Part shown: piece by piece, positions 33,297 through 43,318 of the stretch | Layout: each line of letters begins with the position of its first letter | Numbering within the stretch: the first letter of the stretch is position 1 | From: Triticum aestivum | Taxonomy: Eukaryota > Streptophyta > Magnoliopsida > Poales > Poaceae | Direction of reading: 5' to 3' | NCBI RefSeq assembly: GCF_018294505.1 | Contig: NC_057809.1 | Location: forward strand, 413,888,104-413,952,103 | DNA: 64,000 nucleotides | Position numbers and translations under genes: made by a program | The notes under the pieces: generated by a model | Database searches by the model: none | What the model was told of the DNA's origin: nothing | The model's input: the letters and a program-made list of their open reading frames with translations, nothing else

Positions 33297-35499
33297 ATCT
33301 ATGCAATATGCCTAGCTAGGGGCGTAAAACAATAGCGCTTGTTGGAAGGCAACCCAATTTTATTTTATGTTTTTTGTTTTTGCTTTTGTTTTTCAATAAA
33401 TATGCAATGCTACTTATGTAACAATTGTGTTTTAGTGTTTAGTTAGTGTTTGAGCCAAGTAAGACCTTTCGGATGATCTTGGGTGATAGTTGATTTGATT
33501 TTGCTGAAAAACAAAAACTTTTGCGCTCAGTGCTGGAATTTTAGAAATTCACAGAAATGTGCTTTTTATCTAATATTTTTACACAAGATTTATATACAAA
33601 TTGCCTACTTTGTCCTAATTTTTCAGAATTGTTGGAGTTACAAAAGTTTGGTTAAAATCAAGATTACTATAGACTGTTATGTTTTTGACAGACTCTGTTT
33701 AATTGTGTTGTTTGCTTATTTTGATGAATCTATGGGTAGTATCGGGGGGTATGAGCCATGGAGAAGTTAGAATACAGTACATATAACACCAATATGAAAT
33801 TGGAATGAGTTTACAACAGTACCTAAAAGTGGTTATTTGCTTTGTTTCACTAACGGATCTCACGAAGGTTTTTGTTAAGTTTTGCGTGATTGAAGTTTCA
33901 AGTTTTCGGTGAGATCACGATGGATGAAGGAAAAAGGAGTGAAAAGAGCCTAAGGTTGGGGATGCCCATGGCACCCCAAGGTAATATCCAAGGAGTGCCA
34001 AACAACTAAGCTTGGGGATGCCCATGGCACCCCAAGGTAATATCCAAGGAGTACCAAGCAATTAAGCTAGGGGATGCCCCGGAAGGCATCCCCTCTTTCT
34101 TATAATGACCATCGGTAATTTTACTTGGAGCTATATTTTTATTTGTCACATATCATGAGTTTTGCTTGGTGCTTCTTGTATTATATGAGTCTTTGCTTGT
34201 TTTCTTTGCGTCTTGGACATACCTATTTGAGAGAGCCATAATTATGCTATGATTTATTAGAATTTCTCTATGTGCTTCACTTAATTTTTGAGCTATGAAA
34301 TTTCTATAGTACTTCACTTATATCTTTTTTTAGCATGGTGGTGATTTAGTTTTTGAAGAAATATGCTCTCATGCTTCAATTAGATCATTTTGAGAGTTAC
34401 TAACATTTTAGATATCCTCTCAATGCTTCACTTATATTATTTTGAGAGATGAAAATTGTTTTGAAGAAATATGTGCTCTCAAGCTTCACTTAAATTTATT
34501 TGAGAGCTTTGTTAGTATTAATGGTAATATATGAAATTAGTCCCAAAGTGATAGATATTCAAGAGGGATATAGTAAAAACTTTCATGAAAATCATTGGAT
34601 ATTTTAAACTTGATTCCTTGCAATAGTTTTGAGATATAGAGATAGTAATGTGTGAGCCATGCTGGTGAGTAATTATGCTTTAGTAAGAATATTGGTGTTA
34701 AGGTTTGTGATTCCCTACGCAAGCATGAAAGTCAATAGTTATGCAATGAAATTACATCCTACTTGTGGTGCATTATTCGATGTTAGTTATGTTTAATGCT
34801 TGTTTATGATAGTCATCATTTCTTGGTTGGTTGGTTCTCAATCTATTTGCTAGCCTTTCCTTGTACTAAGTGGGAATACTACTTGTGCATCAAAACTCCT
34901 TAAACCAAGTTGTGCCAAATGAGTCCACCATACCTACCTATATGCGGTATTTCCATGACGTTCCAAGTAAATTTGTATGTGCCAACTCTAATTTTCTAAA
35001 TGAATTTCCTTTTTCTGTGCACGTACCGCTCATGAAGCAGCAGGGGGTGGAAAATATTTTCCATGCTAGATATTTTATTCTCAAGATGAGTGCTTATTCA
35101 CTTGTCATTACATGAGAGTGTGGCAAGGTAATAGGGATGCCCAGTCCCAAAATGATTTTTATGCTGTTCAATAATAACTTCCTTGGAAATTGCTGGTATG
35201 GAAGGCACCCGTGGATACGGCTAGCCATGGATTGTGAAAGAATGGTGGAAAAAGGAATAAAATTTATTTTCTGTTTGAGAACCACCTATGATTTATCTAG
35301 CATGGAAAGTATTGGGAATTCTTGGTCGTTTTCATTAACAGGAAAAGCATGCCTCTCAAAACAATTTTATCTCTTAATTTCAGCGTTGAGCTCTCGCACC
35401 TCTACAAATCTCTTCTTCCCTCTGTGAAGGGCCTATCTATTTACTTTTATGCAAAATTTTATTTTATTTGAGTTTGCATCTTCTCTTATAAAGCACCAA
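33297..35499. other. Non-coding 3' region of element H
   Basis: AT-rich, without convincing genes. It includes a 56-bp tandem repeat with hairpins at 33951-34075 and several imperfect repeats of ATTTTGAGAG and GCTTCACTTA at 34280-34520. Confidence 0.55.
33951..34080. repeat. 56-bp tandem repeat forming hairpins
   Basis: Two full copies, starting at 33951 and 34007, plus a partial third from 34063. Each copy holds a stem in which TTGGGG pairs with CCCCAA around an inner TGCC/GGCA stem (33956-33979 and 34012-34035). The partial third copy has its own stem, GGGATGCC with GGCATCCC, ending at 34093. Confidence 0.75.
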
Positions 35500-37631
35500 T
35501 GAAAGGATCGAGAAGAGGTGTCTAGAGGGGGGTGATTAGACCCTCAACAAGCAAAAGTAGAAAATTTTAAGTTCTTCAAGTTGAGGTGGAGTTTTAGCAC
35601 AAGTTTAAGAATTCTCAATACATTTCAAGCAAGCATGGCAAGAGTATGAGCAGCGGTGTAAGTGCATGCAGTGCCCCTTAGTGATTTTGGTGTATCGAAG
35701 ACTTATAGGTTAAGGGACTAATGAGTTTGTGAGTGTACACAGATATATAATTCTATGAGGAGTTTGATATTTACGATGAAAGTCGACCCCTAAAAATGAA
35801 TGTCTTCAGTTGAAGACTTTGGTTTTCTTGAAGACTTTGAAAGTGAAGAAATTGGTCTGACCGTGAAGACTTGATATTCATGCGAGGATTATGAAGCATG
35901 AAGACTTTTTTTTCGTAGTTTCATTTTCTCTTTCTTGAGTCATAGGAAACACCGTACTGTTAAAGGGGGTCGAGGTAAAACTAAGGAAAAGTTTCGAAGT
36001 GATGCTCATCTCAAAATCCTATAACTACCCAATCCTTTCGAGTGAAGCCATTGGAAATCTCATACAGTTCAGTCAATTTCTTCAGTGACAGAGACAAAGA
36101 TCTTCTGTTCTCTGAGGAATTTGTTCTGACTGAGGTGTTAGGCATTCGCCAGTGCAGATTGCCTACAAGTGAGGAACATATTAGCCCTGAGGAATTTGAT
36201 AGTCAAAATTCCGACCGTTGCTGTGCTATGCGCCAGCTGACCCAAAATATCTACCCACCTAACGGTCATATCATTGAAGGGAATTTATGTCTTATCATGT
36301 TGGGCTGCTCCCTAGGCTATAAATAGCCGCCCCCTACAACCACTAGCTGGTTGACTACTCCGAGAGAAATTGACACTTGTCATTGAGAGCATCCCATCCT
36401 TGGAGGACTTTGAGCGAAAATCATCAAGTGAGGAAAAACCCAAACCCAAACACCTACAAACCCAAATTGATTGAGCATCACTGAAGAGATTGTTCTTGTG
36501 TGGAACCGATGCTTGTTACCTTTGAGGACTGTGCATCCTCCAGACTGTTAGGCATCACGGTCTAGAGCATCCAAGAGGAAATCGTGGATCGCCGAGTGAC
36601 CGAGTCTGTGAAGGTTTGGAAGTCACCTAAATACTTACCACGAGTGATTGGGCGAGGTCTTTGTGACCTTAGCTCAAGGAGAATACAGTTAGGACTATGT
36701 GTCCGGGACTGTGTGTCCTCATGTTTAAATACCTAGCCGCTCCAACCAGACGTACTACTGTCACAGCAGTTGGAACCGGTCTACCAAATCATCGTCTTCA
36801 CCAAGCTACTGGTTATATTTCCTCAACTCTTTCATTTCCTCATTATTGTGTTGAAGTACTTGATCATTACTGTTTGGAGACTTTGACTGAAGACTTTCTC
36901 AATTTCATCAATCCTATTTCCTCAGTCACTTTGTCTTGAACCTGCTTATCCTGTGTTTATGCTACTTGTATTCTGTGCTTGTTTTCATTTCATCATGATG
37001 ACTGTGCTACTGCTCTGTTACGCTTGCATCTGAGCACTTATTCCGCTGCTAAGTAGTTCATTGCTTAGGAATTTCCTCGCCTAGAAATTCCTGAGTGACG
37101 AATTTGTAAAAATCGCCTATTCACCCCCCTCTAGTCGATACAATGCACTTTCAAGCGGAAAGAGTGAAGCATGAAATTTGCAAGAAAGTAAAGGGATGGG
37201 ATTGGAATGTGCAAATGCAATGAAGACACAGAGATTTTTGGCGTGGTTCCGATAGGTGGTGCTATCATACTTCCACGTTGGTGGAGACTTCAACCCACGA
37301 AGGGTAACAGTTGCGCAAGTCCACGGAGAGCTCCACCCACGAAGGGTCCACGAAGAAGCAACCTTATTTGTCCCACCATGGCCATCGCCTAAGAAGGACT
37401 TGCCTCACTTGTGTAGATCTTCACAAAGTAGGCGATCACCTTGCCCTTACAAACTCCTTGGTTCAACTCCACAATCTTGTCGGAGGCTCCCAAGTGACAC
37501 CTAACCAATCTAGGAGACACCACTCCGCAAAAGGTAATAGACGGTGTGATGATGATGAACTCCTTGCTCTTGTGCTTCAAATGATAGTCTCCCCAACACT
37601 CAACTCTCTCTCGCAGATTTTGTCATGGAGT
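35500..37631 (-). mobile_element. Copia-type LTR fragment, split by a solo LTR
   Basis: The plus strand starts TGAAAGGATCGAG with CTAGAGGGGGGTG following, the complement of the CACCCCCCTCTAG...CTTTCA ending of long Copia LTRs, so it is read on the minus strand. It is interrupted at 35657-37153 and resumes at 37159. It ends at the LTR of Gypsy-4 (37632). The rest is missing or lies beyond Gypsy-4. Confidence 0.6.
35657..37153 (+). repeat. Solo LTR, Copia type (1497 bp)
   Basis: Starts TGTAAGTGCATG and ends GATACAATGCACTTTCA. It is flanked by a perfect 5-bp duplication AGCGG (35652-35656 and 37154-37158). A TATA box is at 36318-36325. CACCCCCCTCTAG precedes its end. The first bases are TGTAAG rather than the TGAAAG that would mirror the end, probably a point change. 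Confidence 0.88.
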
Positions 37632-38160
37632 TGTCACGACAGATGTCCTCGTAAAAGGACTTAGTTGCGGAGCCATTACGACGAGGTTAGCTTAAAGGGG
37701 TTAAATGGGACAAAGGAAACGGGGAGTTTATACCGGTTCGGCCCCTTGCGGTCAAGGTTAAAAAAGCCTAATCAAGTTTGAGGTGGTATTGCTAGGGTTT
37801 TGATTACCAGGGAGCAAATACGCTTTGCCTGGCTTTCGATCTCTTGTTTCTTGCCCTAAGCCGCTGTCGGGTCGTCCCCTTATAAACATGGGTTGACACC
37901 CTGCGGGCTACAGAGTCTTGGCGGCTCATGCAAACGTGTCCGGCTCGGTGACTTATCTTACATGCCTTACAATACAAGTCATACATACATGGCGGTTTAC
38001 ACTTATGGGCCTTAAGTCGCCTTCGGGCTTGGGCCCTTTAACAAGCCTGTCTTATGAACCGCCATCTTCAATATACTCTTGGGATTCAAGGAGATGAACC
38101 GCCATTGGAATAACCCGGCCCCTCCTGGGCTGGTCATATCCAATAGTCATATCCCCAACA
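37632..38160 (-). repeat. 3' LTR of Gypsy-4 (529 bp)
   Basis: On the minus strand it starts TGTTGGGGATATGAC and ends GTCGTGACA. It is preceded on that strand by CCTGGGGCCTAA, a polypurine-like tract. A TATA-like sequence is on the minus strand at 37880-37886. Confidence 0.75.
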
Positions 38161-38440
38161 TTAGGCCCCAGGTTGATTTGAACTTGTTCATGTCAATCTT
38201 CAACACTTAGAAAAAATCCTTCTTCATTTTCTTGTGAAATATTGTAACCCGCCATGACGTCACCTCCCAAAATTGCGGTAACCTACCATGACATCACCTA
38301 TTATTAATTCCACATACGGCTCGAATCTTTAATGAATCTTTCTATTTTAATGAACCGCCGAAACTCAAGGGGCCCGTGCCGTCACATATCCATTTTCTTG
38401 TCTCCTTGATTCCCGCGCATGCCACTTATTCCTTCAGCCT

Positions 38441-38448
38441 TATAAATA
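38441..38448 (+). promoter_or_regulatory. TATA box for the Gypsy-4 antisense gene
   Basis: TATAAATA on the plus strand, 280 bases inside the 3' LTR and pointing toward the antisense gene. A leader and a probable 5'-UTR intron ending TTTTTCAG at 39130 lie between it and the ATG at 39146. Confidence 0.55.
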
Positions 38449-39145
38449 GGGCCACGGGTCCTCTTTTCATTCATCCCCTTTTGCCTTCTTGCCTTCTTCT
38501 TCCTCCTCACGACACTCTAGCATGCCCGAACTCCGTCGTCGTCGACCTTCATCTCCTGCTTCGACACCGGCCGCTGAACAACCCTGAAAGGACCAGAACA
38601 TCGCGGTGCTCCTCCGCTGTCCCGTCAGTGTTGCTAAGTCTTTTCTTTCCTCATAATAGATCTGTCTTTAGGGTTTCCTTGTTCGTCAGTGTTCATCATT
38701 GCCCCTCTTTCGCCTCCCTAGATCGTATATCTTTGATCCGAAAACAACACAGGCCTTGTGTGATAGCTGTTTTAGCACTCGTATTTTGATATCAGACTGT
38801 GTCCTCATTGCAATAGATCTCATCTGATGACTCCCATTTTTCTGCTGCCACCACCTTAGGTTTAGCTTTTATTTCCTTTTTCTAAACAGTTGTAGATCCA
38901 ATCTTATAACTTCAACCTGTGAAACCTGTTTGTCCCAACACTTAGTAGAATTTGCTCTTGTCAGATTTTAAATATCCGTGCTGGTCATGGCGGCTTATAT
39001 CATCGGCTTACAATTACCCATATATCATTAGGCCCCAACTAAGCCGCCATTCTGATTATATACTGTATCTTTTACTTCTGTTTTAAAAGAATGTATTAAC
39101 TTAAACCGGCCAACCTTTCTTCTTTTTCAGGCTTCTTTGTTCACA

Positions 39146-42000
39146 ATGCTGCCAAAGACAACCACCTCATGCAATTGGATTCCTTCCATTGTCAATGAAG
39201 GCACTCTCCAGGATTTTGTTAAAGTCGGGTATCTGCCTGCAAAGAACGGTATGCATTATCATGCCCCCAAACCGGATGAAGAAAGACCTCAACCGAAGGA
39301 TGGTGAGGTCATTGTTTTCACTGACCATATGAACATGGGATTTTCACCACCCGGCTCTAAGTTTTTTCGAGACATTCTGCACTTCTTTCAACTCCACCCG
39401 CAAGACAATGGACCCAATCCCGTGTCAAACGTTTGCAACTTTCAAGTCTTCTGTGAAGTATACCTTCAAATGGAGCCCAGTGTCGAACTCTTCGGGGAAT
39501 TTTTCTATTTGAACCGCCAAAACGAGTATACAAACGGGCCCAACTTGGAACTTGGTGGAATCTCCATCCAACGAAGAAGAGACTCCATCTTCCCTTATGC
39601 TCGCCTGCCGAGTCACCCCAAGGATTGGAACCAAACATGGTTTTACTGCAAGGATACTTCTCCGGCTGACGAGAATCCATTGCGGGGTTATCGTATTGAA
39701 CGTCTTGACCCGAAGCATAACCTTCTAGAAAAGCTCTCAGACACTGAACGTAAAAAGCATGCCCCCACAATTGCGAAGGTCAAAGCTCTGCTGGGAAACG
39801 GACTAACTGGCATTAATTTGGTCCGATGTTGGGTCTCGTGGCGGATCATACCCTTGAGCCGCCGACCCGGCTTAATGTGTACTTATATAGGTGGTATAAA
39901 GGATCCATTACGCCACAGCCCCTTGCGTTTAACGATGATGCAATTACTGAAATGACAAAAACTCTTCTGAATGAAGATACAGAAGACTGCAACAAAGTGG
40001 GTCTGAACCCTTTCTGCACACTTAACCTGCCGCTAGATGTGAGCCTCTTAACTTACTTTACTTTTATCTCATCAGTCAGATATTGTACTAACTCAATTTT
40101 ACTGTCTTTCACAGGCTAAATCTGAATTTTGGAAGGCAAAGTATGGCCATGAAGCCGCCAAAAAGGCCAGGGCTGCCAAGAGAGCCGCCCAGAAGCCCAC
40201 CAAGAATCATAAGAAAAAAACAAGCGCATCTGGAATGTTTGAGCTAGATGATAGCTCTGAGTCGGAGGTAGCCCTTGACTCCCTTGGCGCCTTTTTTAAT
40301 TATCTTATTGACATTGACTACTCTCAGGATGACACGGGGGCCAGCCAAGCAGTTGAAGAAGAGGTAACCATTATTCCCTCCGGCTCAGCACCTTTGCCAA
40401 GATAGAAAATTTGACGAGTAATTCGGAAAGTAAGATTTTCACACCCGTTAGGTCATTTGGATCCTCACTTTATTTTGAAGCAACAGCAGCACGAGAGCCG
40501 GCGCCAGACTCGGAACAGCGGAGGTGAAAAGTTGTCCTCCGGCTTACCGAACACTCCAGTTCCACGAAAACACCAAAACGAGGTCCTTTCAAGCTTAAAT
40601 TCTCTTATATCCGCTAGTGGGTCTCATTCACTAGTCACCCAAATCTTGTTATTTCAATTTAGCAGGAGGTTTCCCATTCTTCCTCTGGAGACTCATCGCA
40701 GACCCAGCTGCCGGCTTTCAAGACTGCCCCTGGGTAATAATACTTACCTTTTGTTTTGTACCTCTTTTATACTCTTATGATTATATCAATTTGTCACAAC
40801 CCATGTAGTGGACAAGCAAAACCTAGTAAGAAGGCAAAGGTGACCAAACCAACTGAAGCACCTGAAGTTGTTGAAACGGAGCAGCAAGTCTCTGCACCCG
40901 AAGTCTCTGAAAAACAGCCAGAAGAACCTGTCTCTGACGCTCCACCTGAAATTCCTGATCTCTCCGTTGGTCAGGCCAATACTGACTCTTTGAACATTGA
41001 ACCATCAAGCTCGCTTAAGCCGTCAGAGAGTCATGCTGATGACGTTCTGATCACTGGCACCGGCTTTATAGAACCGGGAAGTCCAACCATCTTGGCCAAG
41101 CACTCCGCCAAGCAAGAGGTTATTGAGAGGCGGAAAGTGAGGTTTGATATCTCTCACTATGCCCAATTGAGCAGCAGCGAAATTCTGTCTGGCTACCTCA
41201 ACCAAGTACACTCCAGCCGTGATCTTGACATCGATATGGTGAAGCAGATGCATCAAAAGTATGAGGTATGACTTCCGGCTTTAAATAAGTTATGTATATC
41301 CTGCCAGCCCCCAAGTCTACTGGTTATGATAAGATTGAATATGATGTGGACTTAGAATAATCCATAAGCATCTGTAGTAGAATCCTTACAAGGCCGATTG
41401 TCATAGTTAGAATTAAACCGGATGTTTAAGCAATTTAGCATTGCATCGGTAGTCCCCAAGCGCCGATTTAATCAGCATGAATGAGCCGGTCCTATTTACC
41501 ATTGTTTAAAAATGAAAGCTTATCTGTGTAGCCCCCATGAGTCAGCTGTGATTGTTTACAGCACAACCGGGTCATCAAGTAGTCTTGCTTGCAAAGTGCC
41601 AAGTAGTCTTGCTTGCAAAGTGCTCATGCGACAGTAATTGCTGAAGGAAGACGACACTCCCTTTAACTAGCAAGACTTCACCACTTGTGTTAAAGAAATT
41701 CATCCTCATGCGACATTAATTGCTGAAGAAACCAACCTCTCCAAATATTCGCCAGCTTACGATGCAGAAAACCAGAAGATGCAGACGCCAGCATATAAAG
41801 TGATGGATCTGATTCCTCCGATTCATAAGCACACCTTTGCCCCTGATATTGACCCCTCGAATCTTATTGATGATGAAGCTGAATTCTACGCCTTACGTGG
41901 CATTGATTGGCCAACACCAAACTTCCAGACGGTGGAGGAGGATGAAGAACCGGAAAGGGATGATCCAGAACCTTCAAATCAGCAAGGACAAGAAGAATGA
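39146..42000 (+). pseudogene. Antisense multi-exon gene of Gypsy-4 (gypsy-type 'transposase'-like ORF)
   Basis: Exon 1 from the ATG at 39146 encodes IVFTDHMNMGFSPPGSKFFR, then CNFQVFCEVYLQMEPSVELF and KDWNQTWFYCKD, the same pattern as the Gypsy-3 antisense gene and plant PF04195 proteins. Near 39920 the frame shifts by one base (to DDAITEMTKTLL) and runs to a donor at GAT|GTGAGC (about 40040). An acceptor CTTTCACAG at 40115 opens a Lys/Ala-rich exon. Further exons lie near 40327-40362 and 40808-41266 (KVRFDISHYAQLSSSEILSG). The last exon is acidic (41779-42000, ending QQGQEE and stop). Function is unknown. The presence of introns and a TATA box means it is a separate transcription unit, not part of gag-pol. 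Confidence 0.65.
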
Positions 42001-43318
42001 ACCGCCATGCGGTTTATGTGTGATCCGTGGAAAAAACACTTGATCTTATTTGGATCATGGAGTCATGTAATAGGATAGTGAAACTTTAATCTGCCGTGCC
42101 ATCATGCATGCTTCTGTTTTGCGCAATACTATTGATCCGCCAATGTAAGAAATCATCAGTTTATGCTTATGAGAGCGTCAGACTGCTTATTGCCCTGCAC
42201 TCAAAATAGATCACAAGTGCCCTGGCGGTTTACCGCCGGGCGGGTCAGGATGCCCAATTGAAGCCACTGGGGACAATAGTCCATAACCAGAGCCGGTCTG
42301 ACCATAATGTTGACATAATAAAATATCATAGCTGTGGTATAGGCTGAGATTGCCAGTTTTGACGCAGTCAAAGTTTGTAGAGCTATAACTCCAAATTTAT
42401 GACACTATGGCGACTTAGAGTCTACCATCCCGGTGGGTTATAGAAACCCAAAAGATGCTTCAAATATGAGCCATAAGTAGGGAAGCTTGGCCCTATTTGT
42501 AGAACCAAATGGCAAAAAAGAGTTTGAAAGAATAAGAAGTCAAAAAATTTGAGGCTTTTGTAGGCTGCCAAGCCAAAGTGTCTTCTTCGATGAAACTAGC
42601 CTGAGCCACTGGAAGGTACATGCTTTCCATGAGCTGGCACTCACAGTACCCAATCGACATTTGAACCCAGATAAGTTCATGTCTTATTTAAAGATAGACT
42701 TATCAGGAGTACAAGGGGTCAGAGTAGCAGCATGCATCACGGGCCGATTTATCCAAGTTTTAAGGAAGGCGACTTATGAAGCCTGGATCTATCCTGACTA
42801 TCTGTAAGCCATGCTCTCACATGACAAACCGGCGTTTTAACCTGAACGAGATCAGATCTTGGTCGAATAGCTGTAAAGACAGATCGTTAAAAGTTCGGCG
42901 GGTCAATAAGGATTACCTGATGGAGTTGAAGTAGCTGGTTACAGGTAGGATGACTCGGAAATGTTATGTTCTCTTTGGTCGAATACACCTATGTTTGAAC
43001 AAACCTAGTCAAGAGGGTAGTAACACTATGTTCTCTTTGGTCGAATACGCCTATGTTTGAACATGAAGCCCCCAAGTGACATACTGACAAATTGTGCTCG
43101 TCAGGGACATATGTTTGAGCTGTGCCGCGCATCCAACTCTCTTTGGTCCCTGTAGTTTGGGCGTCAAGCCTCTTAAATGAACATGCAAAAAGATGATAAA
43201 GACTCAGTTTTGAAAGAAGTGAAACATCAGAGACCCTGACTTATCATGGATGCTGGCTTTATTATACTGTTTATAATATATACACCATCAGATTATGTAC
43301 ATCATGAGAGCCGGTGGC
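42001..43318. other. Gypsy-4 spacer between antisense gene and pol end
   Basis: No gene seen. It contains a 64-base-spaced direct repeat of ATGTTCTCTTTGGTCGAATA (near 42965 and 43029). A 24-base tandem duplication (AAGTAGTCTTGCTTGCAAAG) occurs at about 41576-41624, inside the antisense gene region. Confidence 0.55.

Larger units (their letters stand above)
25956..35499 (+). mobile_element. Element H: non-autonomous Gypsy-like gag-protease element
   Basis: Parts in order: 5' LTR without its first part (25956-27248 and 28772-28922), tRNA-Asp-type primer-binding site, gag, protease, then more than 2 kb of non-coding sequence to 35499. No reverse transcriptase or integrase follows the protease, so the element is non-autonomous as seen. 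It is interrupted by Gypsy-2, by a solo LTR at 27249-28766 and by a Helitron at 30155-32191. It ends at the Copia-type LTR at 35500; its 3' LTR is not in the window. Confidence 0.75.

Noticed and set aside
38376..38789. 137-codon plus-strand frame before the Gypsy-4 antisense gene
   Set aside because: Overlaps the TATA box at 38441, so it cannot be translated as a whole from that promoter; it is promoter and leader sequence.
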